NCBI RefSeq assembly: GCF_000724625.1
Contig: NZ_CP007139.1
Location: forward strand, 3,782,001-3,846,000
DNA length: 64,000 bases
Source: Fimbriimonas ginsengisoli Gsoil 348
GTDB taxonomy: Bacteria; Armatimonadota; Fimbriimonadia; Fimbriimonadales; Fimbriimonadaceae
Direction: 5' to 3'
Shown here: positions 1-8,700 of the stretch, piece by piece
Position numbering within the stretch: the first letter of the stretch is position 1
Layout of the letters: each line of letters starts with the position of its first letter
Made by a program: the position numbers and the translations under genes
Notes under the pieces: generated by a model
Told to the model about the DNA's origin: nothing
Seen by the model: only the letters and a program-made list of their open reading frames with translations
Databases searched by the model: none

Positions 1-2
1 CG

Positions 3-761
3 ACAAAGACTGTCAAGTATCTCTTGAAGCATGGAGCGGACCCCAATTTCCGTCGGCCCGGTCACTGGACTCCACTGGAGTTCGCGATCGAGCGGAATTC
101 GACGGAATGCGCGGAGATGTTAAAGAAAGCAGGGGCAAAGGGACGGTCACGCGCCCAACTTAGAAAAGAGGTCGACGCGGAGGTGGACTTAGCTAAAAAG
201 CAGCACGCGTTCGAGCAAAAAGCTCAGGTGGCGATGCATCTGGTCGTGAAACCCGACGCGGTGGACTCTGCAGTGATTGAGGCTGCCGTCATAGACGTTG
301 CGACGTTCCAAAGCAAAGAGTTCGACCCCTTCTTCGGCGTAAAGGCCAAATCAATCATCTTGGTCGAAGAATCTGCGATTTGGAACGACTTTATCGAGAG
401 CCAGATGAACGGCGAACTAAGTGAAGAACAGGCCTGCGATATCGATCTTTCAATGCGACGAAGTCTTCAGAGTCGCAACGCTAGATTAGTATCGCTTGCA
501 GGGTGCAAATTCAGGGATCCACGAATCGTGCAGAAGAGGAACAAAGCACTACCCAATGATATGAATCCCTCAAATTATTGGCAGTCGAAGTATAAGGGAT
601 GGGTCCAAGTGATGTTGCCGGGCTACTCGACGGATGGCGCGCAAGCGGTTCTGCGGTTCTGGTTCGGACCTACTCCGCACGGAGCCGCGGCCACATATTT
701 CTTGAGGAAGGTCGCAGGAAAATGGACCGTGGTTTGGCGTGATCTCGCGCGTTATGTGTAA
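3..761 (+). CDS. Ankyrin-repeat protein, 5' end outside window
   Basis: The frame is open to the left edge. The first visible residues (TVKYLLKHGADPN) are the end of a typical ankyrin repeat, followed by another helix pair (TPLEFAIERNSTECAEML). A charged Lys/Gln-rich linker comes next, then about 160 residues with no recognised domain. The TTG at 24 is internal to a repeat, so the true start lies upstream. The C-terminal part (from about residue 75) looks like a globular alpha/beta domain with a Trp-rich end. Ankyrin repeats mediate protein binding; no specific partner can be named. The stretch looks less GC-rich than its neighbours, which may hint at transfer. Confidence 0.7.
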   Translation, partial: TKTVKYLLKHGADPNFRRPGHWTPLEFAIERNSTECAEMLKKAGAKGRSRAQLRKEVDAEVDLAKKQHAFEQKAQVAMHLVVKPDAVDSAVIEAAVIDVATFQSKEFDPFFGVKAKSIILVEESAIWNDFIESQMNGELSEEQACDIDLSMRRSLQSRNARLVSLAGCKFRDPRIVQKRNKALPNDMNPSNYWQSKYKGWVQVMLPGYSTDGAQAVLRFWFGPTPHGAAATYFLRKVAGKWTVVWRDLARYV

Positions 762-1101
762 CTAGAGGCTGTACAGACCATCTCAAGACCGGGGGCGTGT
801 TTCCATTGCCTACCTTTATTTGCTTAAGGGAAGTCGAAGAGTGAGGCCGCCCCTTCAGGGCTCGGAGTTTTGGCGGCCCTTTAACCAGGGTTCCGCTCCG
901 CTCCACCCTTCGCTTTAGGAGGTCGCGCTTTCAGCGCTAATGGAGGTTTGGTCACTCAATCGGTTCCAGTATTTTGAAATTGTCTCTGTAGTTCGAAGCT
1001 ATGGAGGGCATCGTTCTCGGTTCGAAACCTTCCGGAATCCACGGATTCAGTGGTTCATATTTGTCGGATCTTGGATAGGCGTTTGAGCCATCCTGTGAGC
1101 G
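762..1101. other. Intergenic stretch with hairpin, no gene seen
   Basis: No convincing coding frame. A stem of GGCCGCC (845-851) pairs with GGCGGCC (872-878), followed by CTTTAA. It could be a weak terminator for the ankyrin gene or one of the palindromic intergenic repeats common in this window. A CATCCT box at 1089-1094 sits 7 nt before the TrmH start codon. Confidence 0.4.
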
Positions 1102-1635
1102 ATGAAAACGATCCGGGCGAAGACCGGGGTGCGGAAGATGCATAAGGAGCACTTCCCGGAAGAGGCGCGGCAGATGCGGCTCGCCTTTCTCCTGCAGGAT
1201 TGGGATGATCCGTACAACGTCGGCGGAATGTTTCGAGTGGCCGACGCCTGCGGAGCGGCGGAATTGATTCTAACGGGGAAGACTCCGCAGCCTCCGCATC
1301 CGCAAATCCACGTGACCTCTCTCGGGCATCATCGCCGGGTTTCGTGGCGTCAGATCGCGCGTTATGACGACGCCTGTCGAACCTTGAAGGAGGAGGGATA
1401 CCACCTGCTCGCCGTAGAGATCGCCGACGGGGCGGAGCATTACATGCACTACCCCTATCCCGACAAACTCTGCCTCGTCCTCGGCAACGAGGTGCACGGC
1501 GTCTACTCGACCGTGATGAAGCAGTGTGATGGCGCGGTTTTCATCCCGATGGCAGGGAAGGGGCGCTCGCTAAACGTCCACGTCGCCGCCGCGGTGGTGG
1601 CGTTCGAGGCGCTCTTGGGTGAAAAGGAAGGATAA
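1102..1635 (+). CDS. TrmH/SpoU-family RNA 2'-O-methyltransferase
   Basis: 177 aa SPOUT-class methyltransferase that would transfer methyl from SAM to a ribose 2'-OH of tRNA or rRNA. The three SpoU motifs are present in order: motif 1 around residues 37-50 (DPYNVGGMFRVADACG, with the conserved Asn and Arg), motif 2 LVLGNEVHGV near residue 130, and motif 3 IPMAGKGRSLNVHVAAAV near 150-167 forming the trefoil knot. No N-terminal substrate-binding domain is present, as in short TrmH/TrmL-like enzymes. Which RNA is modified cannot be read from sequence. The start is ATG 1102; ATG 1138 is an alternative. Confidence 0.88.
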   Translation: MKTIRAKTGVRKMHKEHFPEEARQMRLAFLLQDWDDPYNVGGMFRVADACGAAELILTGKTPQPPHPQIHVTSLGHHRRVSWRQIARYDDACRTLKEEGYHLLAVEIADGAEHYMHYPYPDKLCLVLGNEVHGVYSTVMKQCDGAVFIPMAGKGRSLNVHVAAAVVAFEALLGEKEG

Positions 1636-1640
1636 CATTT

Positions 1641-1664
1641 GGGAGTGCGCGAACCCCTTCGCGC
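1641..1664 (+). repeat. Dispersed palindromic repeat GGGAGTGCGCGAA...TTCGCGC
   Basis: GGGAGTGCGCGAA followed by CCCCTTCGCGC and a T-run. Near-identical sequence occurs at 23709-23731 and, inverted, at 27654-27677; a related hairpin is at 18314-18346. It lies just after the TrmH stop, so it may act as a terminator-like 3' hairpin. Confidence 0.6.
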
Positions 1665-1705
1665 TTTTTGCCGGCGCGGAGCGCCATCTAAAAACCGAGT
1701 TGAAA

Positions 1706-2158
1706 ATGACCGAAGCCGCCGAAGCCCTCAGGCAAATCATCGAAGGACACGACTTCGCCACCCCTGCCGGACTATTGAAGTCGATCAAAGCGGAGACGGC
1801 TGTAGCCATCGCCCCCGGCGCGCCGTATTCGATCGCGACTAACGTAGCCCATGCGGAGATTTGGCAGGCCGCGTGGCTATGCCGTCTGCGGGGCGAACCC
1901 CTCCCCAAAATCGTCATGGGCCAAGACTTCCCAGAAGTCTCCGCCAAAGAGTGGCCGGGAGTTCGCCGTGCCTTCGTCGACGGCCTTGTCGAAGCCCACG
2001 CCATCGCCTCCCGGGACCCGTTCACTCACGGCGCCAAAGACGACGTGATCGCCATCCGAACCCTCTTCAAGATCGCCAACCACGGCGCCTACCACCTCGG
2101 CCAGATCGCCTTGTTGAAACGGCTGCTGAAGCAGCCCGAGTTTCGGGCGCCCCCATGA
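1706..2158 (+). CDS. DinB-fold protein
   Basis: 150 aa from ATG 1706. This start is preferred because the upstream in-frame extension runs through a dispersed repeat. The protein has the four-helix DinB/YfiT pattern: an early helix pair with NVAHAEIWQ (first metal His) and a late NHGAYHLGQIALLKRLL helix with two further His that typically complete a three-His metal site. Family members are metal-dependent transferases or hydrolases, often thiol-related; no substrate can be assigned. The stop overlaps the next ATG (ATGA at 2155-2158), so it appears translationally coupled to the antitoxin gene. Confidence 0.75.
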   Translation: MTEAAEALRQIIEGHDFATPAGLLKSIKAETAVAIAPGAPYSIATNVAHAEIWQAAWLCRLRGEPLPKIVMGQDFPEVSAKEWPGVRRAFVDGLVEAHAIASRDPFTHGAKDDVIAIRTLFKIANHGAYHLGQIALLKRLLKQPEFRAPP

Positions 2159-2436
2159 TCGATATTCGAAACATCCACCCTCTTTCTGATTTCGTCCGGA
2201 ATACGAAGGCCCATATGCAAAGGCTGAAAGAATCCAAGGCGGCAGAGGTCCTCACGGTAAACGGGCGGGCGGAGCTGGTCGTCCAAGACGCGGAAAGCTA
2301 TCAAGAGATGCTTGAAGAGCTCGACAAGGCGCGCCTAATCGAATCGCTTCTCGTAGCCGAGAGGGATTACGAAGCTGGGAAGGCCAGACCGGCAGGCGAA
2401 TTCATCGCAGAAATGAGAGCCAAATATGGGGTTTAG
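2155..2436 (+). CDS. Phd/YefM-family antitoxin
   Basis: 93 aa. The N-terminal half has the Phd/YefM pattern: PLSDFVRNTKAHMQRLKES followed by the VLTVNGRAELVVQDAESYQ strand-helix, the DNA-binding dimer domain. The C-terminal helical segment (EMLEELDKARLIESLL) would wrap the toxin. ATG 2155 overlaps the DinB stop and the gene overlaps the toxin start by 11 nt, the usual order of antitoxin then toxin. Expected role: neutralise the ParE-like toxin and autorepress the pair. Confidence 0.85.
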   Translation: MIDIRNIHPLSDFVRNTKAHMQRLKESKAAEVLTVNGRAELVVQDAESYQEMLEELDKARLIESLLVAERDYEAGKARPAGEFIAEMRAKYGV

Positions 2437-2914
2437 GGTTTTCATCCTGCCCCAAGCCGAAGCAGATGCCGCGGAGTACGCCGCCTATATCGCACAAGAC
2501 TCCCCGAATGCCGCGCTAAAGCGGATCGATGGGTTGTCCGAGATGTTCGAAGCCTTATCCGAAATGCCAGAGCGATTCACCGTTATCCCGGAACAAGGAC
2601 GATTTCGTCGATCATATCGCCAGTTTCACTACCATTCGCATCGAGTCATCTTGTTCGTTGACGATGCCGCCGAAAAGGTCGTTGTGGCCCGTGTATATCA
2701 TGGCTCCCGGGACCTTCTTCGCTCCGGAGATCTGGAGTGTTTGAGAATATTCTCAAACGGGAACCCCTTTCCGGCGTCGATTGTTGAACTGGATATCGAG
2801 AGCTTCGGCAAGGATCGGAGCCGGAAAGCAAAAACGCACATCTCCTATTGCGGACGTCCCCCCGACCCTCAACCCAAACCGGACGTCCGCGATTTTTTTC
2901 GTATTCTCCGGTAG
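2426..2914 (+). CDS. ParE/RelE-superfamily toxin with C-terminal extension
   Basis: 162 aa. Residues 1-100 match the RelE/ParE fold: FILPQAEADAAEYAAYIAQ helix, PNAALKRIDGLSEMFEAL helix, the RQFHYHSHRVILFVDD strand pair and a terminal VVVARVYHGSRDLL strand. Family toxins inhibit gyrase (ParE) or cleave mRNA (RelE). Typical members stop near residue 100. Here the frame continues for about 60 low-similarity residues to within 20 nt of accB, through sequence that includes a possible accB promoter upstream region. Loss of the original stop is the simplest explanation. The Phd-type partner fits a ParE assignment. Confidence 0.8.
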   Translation: MGFRVFILPQAEADAAEYAAYIAQDSPNAALKRIDGLSEMFEALSEMPERFTVIPEQGRFRRSYRQFHYHSHRVILFVDDAAEKVVVARVYHGSRDLLRSGDLECLRIFSNGNPFPASIVELDIESFGKDRSRKAKTHISYCGRPPDPQPKPDVRDFFRILR

Positions 2915-2916
2915 TT

Positions 2917-2925
2917 TGGTAAAAT
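2917..2925 (+). promoter_or_regulatory. Extended -10 for accB operon
   Basis: TGGTAAAAT: a TGn extension plus TAAAAT at 2920-2925, ending 9 nt before the accB ATG. No Shine-Dalgarno lies between, implying a very short or absent leader. No clear -35 box is seen. Confidence 0.5.
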
Positions 2926-2934
2926 CGTTCCTGA

Positions 2935-3336
2935 ATGTCCGAGTTGGATCTCGATACCGTGCGCCATACGTTGAGCCTCGCCCGTAAGCACGGCTTCGCC
3001 GAGGTCGAACTGTCGATCGGCGAGGATATATTCCAAGCCAAGCTTCTACCTGGCCCCATCTCCGCCCCGGCTTCGGCCGCCCCAGTGGACCTTGCCCCGG
3101 CCGAACCGCTGACTAACCCGATCAAATCGACCCTTGTCGGTTATTATCGCGAAGCCAAGACCCCTCTCGTCGTCGGACGTTTCGTCAAGAAAGGGGACGT
3201 CGTCGCCACCATCGCCGCCCTCGGCATCGCCAACGATATCGAATCCCCTTACTCCGGCGAGATCGTGGAAGTTCTCGTTCAGCCGGACCAGCCGGTCGAA
3301 TATGGCCAGCCGCTCGCGCTCGTGAGGCCCCAATGA
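2935..3336 (+). CDS. accB: AccB-like biotin carboxyl carrier homologue lacking the biotinyl Lys
   Basis: 133 aa. In family members this domain carries biotin between the biotin carboxylase and carboxyltransferase of acetyl-CoA carboxylase. The order is normal: N-terminal helix, Pro/Ala linker (about 40-60), then the lipoyl/biotinyl barrel from 61 (LVGYYREAKTPLVVGRFVKKG...PVEYGQPLALV). At the hairpin where the family has E-A-M-K-M this protein reads A94-A-L-G97-I, so the biotin-accepting Lys is Gly (codon 3223-3225). The protruding thumb is also short. It heads an operon with accC, which supports an ACC origin, but it cannot be biotinylated at the normal site. It may be a scaffold or degenerate paralogue, with a true BCCP elsewhere. 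Confidence 0.82.
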   Translation: MSELDLDTVRHTLSLARKHGFAEVELSIGEDIFQAKLLPGPISAPASAAPVDLAPAEPLTNPIKSTLVGYYREAKTPLVVGRFVKKGDVVATIAALGIANDIESPYSGEIVEVLVQPDQPVEYGQPLALVRPQ

Positions 3337-3716
3337 ACCAACGCGGATCGTTTACGCTCGTCGGAACCATGATCACTCTGGCCATCATCGCCGTTTTGGC
3401 GGGGGTGTTTTTCTTCGGCAGCGGCGTTTTCCAAGCCGGCGGCCCCAAGTCGCCGCGAAAAGACGGGAAGGGAGTCACAATTCCCGGCCTCGCTGAGGCG
3501 AGGGCGCGGGACACGGTCTGCCAAAGCAATCTTTCCCAGGTTCGTCAGTCGATCATGGTCGCCCAGTCGTCCGGCGGCGACGAACTCCCCAAGTCGCTCG
3601 ACGAGCTCCATCTGCCCGCCGAAGTGACTCACTGCTCGATCGGCCACGAGGCGTACACCTACGACCCTGCCACCGGGCAGGTGCACTGTCCGCATCCGGG
3701 GCATGAGAAGTATTGA
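3333..3716 (+). CDS. Pilin-like (type IV prepilin/GspG-like) small protein
   Basis: 127 aa. The N-terminus resembles a class III signal: a short basic leader, then FTLVGTMITLAIIAVLAG, a hydrophobic helix as in type IV pilins and pseudopilins. The residue normally Glu5 (FTLIE) is Gly11 here (FTLVG). The remainder has four Cys (QSN-flanking, HCS, HCPHPGH) and a YTYDPATGQVHCPHPGH end like the C-termini of DUF1559/GspG-type proteins. It overlaps both neighbours: ATGA with accB and TGATG with accC, so it is co-translated with carboxylase genes. Function unknown; likely membrane-anchored. Confidence 0.7.
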   Translation: MNQRGSFTLVGTMITLAIIAVLAGVFFFGSGVFQAGGPKSPRKDGKGVTIPGLAEARARDTVCQSNLSQVRQSIMVAQSSGGDELPKSLDELHLPAEVTHCSIGHEAYTYDPATGQVHCPHPGHEKY

Positions 3717-5071
3717 TGTTAAAGAAGGTCCTCATCGCCAACCGGGGCGAGATCGCGTGCCGAGTCATACGAGCTTGCCGCGAGCTCGATGTTCGTAGCG
3801 TCGCGATCTATTCCGAAGCCGACCGGGAAAGCCTCCATACGAAAATCGCCGACGAGGCGATCTGCGTTGGCGCCGGCTCCAACTCCGACTCTTACCTCAA
3901 CCTCGCCAACGTGCTGATGGCGTGCCAGATCTCGGGCGCCGAAGCCGTTCATCCCGGTTACGGCTACTTTAGCGAGCGCGCGAACTTCGCGGTCGCGCTT
4001 AACTCGATCGGTATTCAGTTCATCGGCCCGCCTCCCGACGCCATCGAGGCGATGGGGGACAAGGCGAGCGCCAAGCGGGCGGCGATCGCTTCCAACTGTC
4101 CGGTCGTCCCCGGTTCGCCCGGCATCGTGATGAACGAGAACGACGCACTGGACGTCGCCGAGGAGATCGGCTATCCGGTCCTCCTCAAGGCGGTCGCCGG
4201 CGGCGGCGGCCGCGGCATCCGGCGGGTCGACGAACCCGAGGAGCTGGCCGGCCTTTGGAAGACTGCCCAAGCCGAGGCCCAGGCGAGCTTCGGGTCGGGC
4301 GAGATTCTGATCGAGAAGTGCGTGATCAACCCGCGCCACGTCGAGATCCAGGTCATCGGCGACTCGTTCGGGAATATGGTTTACCTTGGCGAGCGCGAGT
4401 GCTCGATCCAAAACCTGCGCCACCAAAAGCTGATCGAAGAGGCTCCGTATGCCGCTCTTCCCGAGGAGGTTCGTCGCACAATGGGAGAAGCCGCGGTGCG
4501 AGTAGCCCAGAGCGTCGGCTACCAAAACGCCGGCACCGTCGAATTCCTCGTCGACAGCAACAACGATTTCTACTTCCTCGAGATGAATACACGGCTTCAA
4601 GTCGAGCATCCGGTCACGGAAGAGATCACCGGTATTGACTTGGTCCATCTGATGCTTCGAATCGCCAGCGGGGAACCGCTGCCGATCCGCCAGGAGGACG
4701 TTCGATTGAAAGGCCACGCGATCGAGGCCCGGATCACCGCCCAAGACCCCGACAAAGAGTTCGCTCCCAGCACGGGCAAGATCACCAAGTGGTGCGCCCC
4801 TATGGGCCGGGGGATTCGTATGGAGACCCATTGCTACGCCGGCTTTACGGTTAGCCCGTTCTACGATCCGATGCTCGCCAAGCTGATCGTCCGAGGCGAA
4901 AACCGGGACGAGGCGGTGCGAAAACTGCAAGCGGCCCTCTATGAGTTCGAAGTGGAAGGAATCGCGACCAATATTCCATTCCTCCGCCGACTTTGCGCCT
5001 CGGAAGGGTATGTCGCTGGCGAATTCGACACCGGCTACGTCGGCCGCTTCCTCTCCGGGGAAGAGTCCTAA
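3716..5071 (+). CDS. accC: Acetyl-CoA carboxylase biotin carboxylase subunit
   Basis: 451 aa, usual length. It carboxylates biotin on BCCP with ATP and bicarbonate, the first step of malonyl-CoA formation for fatty acid synthesis. The N-terminal domain starts KVLIANRGEIACRVIRA. ATP-grasp features include the Gly-rich loop KAVAGGGGRGIRRV (near 160), the metal-binding acidic segment FYFLEMNTRLQVEHPVTE (near 285) with the catalytic Arg, and the C-terminal biotin carboxylase domain (GHAIEARITAQDP). The start is ATG 3716, sharing bases with the preceding stop; an in-frame TTG lies at 3713. Catalytic residues look intact, so this subunit is expected to work even though the adjacent AccB lacks its Lys. 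Confidence 0.96.
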   Translation: MLKKVLIANRGEIACRVIRACRELDVRSVAIYSEADRESLHTKIADEAICVGAGSNSDSYLNLANVLMACQISGAEAVHPGYGYFSERANFAVALNSIGIQFIGPPPDAIEAMGDKASAKRAAIASNCPVVPGSPGIVMNENDALDVAEEIGYPVLLKAVAGGGGRGIRRVDEPEELAGLWKTAQAEAQASFGSGEILIEKCVINPRHVEIQVIGDSFGNMVYLGERECSIQNLRHQKLIEEAPYAALPEEVRRTMGEAAVRVAQSVGYQNAGTVEFLVDSNNDFYFLEMNTRLQVEHPVTEEITGIDLVHLMLRIASGEPLPIRQEDVRLKGHAIEARITAQDPDKEFAPSTGKITKWCAPMGRGIRMETHCYAGFTVSPFYDPMLAKLIVRGENRDEAVRKLQAALYEFEVEGIATNIPFLRRLCASEGYVAGEFDTGYVGRFLSGEES

Positions 5072-5072
5072 G

Positions 5073-5642
5073 ATGCTTAGTCGCTCACGCCGCGTCGCCC
5101 GTGAAGGCGCCTTGCGCGCGCTTTACGAAATTGAGGTCGGCAAGTCCGCCGTCCGGGACGCCATCGAATCGACGATCTACGTGCAGGAGCTGTCCCACGA
5201 CTTGGCGGACTATATGGAGCGGCTGGTTCTCGGAGTGAACGAGCATCGGCGGCAGCTTGACGCGCTGATTGCCAAGTATCTAAAGGATTACGACTTTAGC
5301 CGCCTCGCCACCGTCGATCGAAACCTCCTTCGGATCGCCACTTTCGAAATCCTCCACGTCCCGGAGATGCCGCCCGCGGTCAGCATCAACGAGGCGATCG
5401 AGATCGCGAAACGCTACTCCACGTTCGAAAGCGGAAAGTTTATCAACGGCGTACTCGGCCGCCTGCTGCTGGACACGCCAAAGGCAAACTGGGACCCAAC
5501 CCAGGCTCCCGCCGAGCAGTCGGAAGAGATCGTAAGGTCGCCGGAGCCGGTCGAAGTCGAAGAGATCGACGTCGCCCCTGAAGATGAATCGTTCCGAGCC
5601 GCCAGCCGCATCGGCGGCTGGAAGCTTAAAGCGGACGATTAG
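5073..5642 (+). CDS. nusB: Transcription antitermination factor NusB
   Basis: 189 aa from ATG 5073, one base after the accC stop. NusB binds boxA RNA with NusE/S10 and prevents Rho-dependent termination in rRNA operons. The all-helical NusB core occupies residues 1-135: SRRVAREGALRALYEIE at the N-terminus, DYDFSRLATVDRNLLRIATFEIL in the middle, and PAVSINEAIEIAKRYSTFESGKFINGVLGRL at the conserved end. About 50 extra residues follow, acidic and Pro/Glu-rich, and probably disordered. Coupling of nusB with acc genes is known in several phyla. Confidence 0.93.
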   Translation: MLSRSRRVAREGALRALYEIEVGKSAVRDAIESTIYVQELSHDLADYMERLVLGVNEHRRQLDALIAKYLKDYDFSRLATVDRNLLRIATFEILHVPEMPPAVSINEAIEIAKRYSTFESGKFINGVLGRLLLDTPKANWDPTQAPAEQSEEIVRSPEPVEVEEIDVAPEDESFRAASRIGGWKLKADD

Positions 5643-5651
5643 TACCTTCTC

Positions 5652-5696
5652 AAAAAAATAGTGGCCCAAGCTTTCAACCTGGGCCACTATTTTTTT
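5652..5696. terminator. Bidirectional intrinsic terminator
   Basis: A 5652-5668 arm (A-run, then TAGTGGCCCA) pairs perfectly with TGGGCCACTA plus a T-run at 5680-5696 around an 11-nt loop. A- and T-runs flank both sides. It can stop transcripts from nusB (+) and from the convergent S53 gene (-). Confidence 0.92.
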
Positions 5697-5711
5697 GCCT
5701 AACGGCGACGC

Positions 5712-8700
5712 TTAGTGCGTCACCGTCAGGGTCGCCGTCTTGCTGATGGATGCCAAGGTCGCGGTGATCGTGACATTGGTGTTCGTGGCCACCGCCTTCG
5801 GCTTGAACGTGAACGTTGCGGTCTTCGCGCCCGGGACGATGTTGATCGCGGAGGGAACGACTACCGAGGGATCGGAACTCGAGAGCGAGACCGTCCTCAC
5901 GTTCGGACCGGCGGGCCCGTTGATGGTAAGGGTTCCGGTTACGACGTTGATCCCGTTGCCCAGCACCGTCGTCGGGTTGAGCGTGATCGAAACCAGCGTT
6001 GCCGCTTGAACCGTCACGGACACCATCTTGGTGCCATTGAAGGTGCCGATCGCGTTGACCGCCGTATCGCTCGCAACTGCCAGCGTAGTCAGCGTCGCGG
6101 TCGCCGTCTTGCTTCCGGCCGGAATGGAGAGGGTCGTCGTCGAGAACTTGGCCACGCTCGGCAGGTTCGTCGAGATATTGACCACCACGCCCGAAGGTCC
6201 GGCGGGGGAGGTCAGGGTGGCGGTGATCACGGGATTCGTCACCCCGCCAAGAGCCGTCGTCAAGTTGGACGTCATCGACAACATCGCCGGCTTGTTGATG
6301 GTCAATACCGCTGATTTGGTAACCGAGGCGTAGGTCACGGTAACCGTCACCGTCTTGCTGGCATCGACCGCCTGGGTGTTGATCGTAACCGATCCGGTGC
6401 TCGCGCCCGCCGCCACCGTAATAGTGGGGGAGGAGAGGGTCGCCGAGGTCGAGTCCGACAGCGAGATCGGAACCGAGATTCCCCCAGCGGGAGCCGGGCC
6501 GGACATGGTGACCGAAGCGGTCACCTTGTTGCCTCCGAAGACCGTCGCCGGGCTAAGGGTGAAGAAGCCGATCTTCGCCGGAAGGACGTTGATGACGGCC
6601 GTCTTGTTGTTGGTTCCGATCGTCTCCGTGATCGTCACGGCCGTCGCCGTGGTGACCGCCTTGTGCGTGATCGTGAAGGTTGTCGTCTTCGCCCCCTGAG
6701 GGACCGTAACCGAGGCCGGCACCGTCGCCGCCGTGGTGTCCGAGGAAGAAAGCGCAACCGCGATTCCTCCGGCCGGCGCCGTAACGTCGATTGTGACCGT
6801 ACCGGTGGCGACCACAGACCCGCCACCGATAACGCTTCCGGGCGAAACGGAGAGAGCCGTGGGCACCGCCGGGGTGACCGTCAACGTCGTGGTCGCCGAG
6901 CTGTTACTCTGCGAAGCGGTCAGCGTCACCGATTTCGACGTGCTGACTCCGGATGTCGTAATCGCGAAGGTGCCGGAGGTGGCGCCCGCCGCGATGGTGA
7001 TCGAAGCGGGAACCGTCACCGACGGATCCGAAGAAGAGAGGTTGACGACGTCTCCACCGGTGGCGGCTGCCGCGGACAGCGTTACTGTTCCCGTCACCGT
7101 GGTGGCGGAGCCACCTTCGACCGTCGACGGAGAAGCCGCAACCGAGGTGATCTTCGCGAAGTTCGCCACCTTCGTGACGAAGCCGTCGAAGTTCATTGCT
7201 CCCCAACCGGTGACGAAGTCCCAGCCGGCTTTCGCCGTCGAGGCTTGGCCGTTCGGAAGGTTGCCGTTTCCACCCGAGATCACGTCGAAGAAGACGGAGC
7301 TATCTCCGTTGTAGGAGTAGATCAGGTCTTGAATTCGGCCGAACCGCTTCTTACCCGCGCCATTGGCAGGAAGCGAACCCAGCGCGATCAAGCGCTGCTC
7401 GGCATCCGCGAGGGCGCCGGCAAAGGTGGGCGATGCGCCGCTGGTACCGCCGATTTGGTAGAAGCCGGCCGGATTGCTACCGTCGTCGACGTAGACGACA
7501 TAGCCGGTGTTCGGATCTGCGTCTAGGGCGACGTCCGGATTGAGCCGGAAGTTAATGTTCGTCGGTACGCCCGTTCCCTTCTGATAGGAGGGGAGGACGT
7601 TGAAGGCGGCGGCATTCGTGTTCCAGCCTCCGCCGCTGCCCGACCATCCGGTTTCGGAGGTTCGGACGCCGGCGGCAGTCGCGACCGCCGTCGTGCCACC
7701 AACCGAGAGAACTTCCGGTTCGATGTTGGGATAGAAGAAGCTGAGGTCGGTGCCCGAGTCGCCCGATGCCGCCATATAGGTGATCCCCTGGGCGCTCATC
7801 GAAAGGTGCAGGTTATGCACCGCGTTCGCGGTGCTGGAGCCAAGCTGCCACCCGTAGCTCTCGGTGATGATGTCTGCGTTGTTGTCGTTCGCCTCTTTCG
7901 TGAGGGTTCCGGTGAGGTCAACGCTGCCTGAGAGATTCCCTCCATCGTAGATGATGAGATTACAGAGGGGGGCCATCGCGAGGACCGTCTGGATATCCAG
8001 GTCGGCCTCGCCGTGGTTCGGACCATTCATTCCGCTGAGGATCGTCACCACCGAGACGTTCGAGCCGACACCGCCGGGGGGAGTCGGAAGCCCAAATTGG
8101 CTGTACTCGTGAGGAATGTTCGACAGCTTGAAGCCGTCCCAGTTGGAGATTCCCACCGTTCGGCCTTGGCCTTGTGATCCGGCGCCATAGAGCGGGGCCA
8201 CGTTGTAGAGGGTTCGAAGCTGAGTAGGGGTAAGGAACGTCCTCGGCTTCGGTTTGGTGAAGTTCTCCATGCCCGAAACGTCGATGACGGCTTGCCCGAC
8301 GCTAGCCGGGATCGAAGGCTCAGTCGTAAACGAGAACAAACCTCCCTCCGGAACATCGAGCGTCTTCCAAGCGAACTGGAAGATGTTAGTCTGGAACGCG
8401 GCTTCGGCCTGCGCGACGGTGGCGTCCGCCATGATCGATAGCCGGTTCTTACCGACTAGCCGGATCTTCATTCCTTGGGAGGTCAGGTAGTCGGCGACCT
8501 TTTGAACGTTTGCGGCCGAGACACCGAATCGCTGGCCGACCTGCTCAGGGGTGATGAAGTGCCGGTACTCGGGACTCTTCGGGTTCGAAACCTCGTCGAC
8601 GAAGTTTTGCATTCCGGCGGCGTCGCCGTAGGGCAAGCTCACCGTGAGGTGCAGCATCTTATCTGAAGCGGCATGGCCGATCGGCATAGCCCGAGAGATC

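Noticed and set aside
1015-1060. Possible tRNA T-arm (GGTTCGAAACC)
   Set aside because: No matching acceptor, D or anticodon stems in the surrounding sequence.
5715-8026. Plus-strand and other-frame open stretches within the S53 genes
   Set aside because: They are shadows of repetitive Thr/Val/Ser-rich coding sequence and have no start signals or homology.
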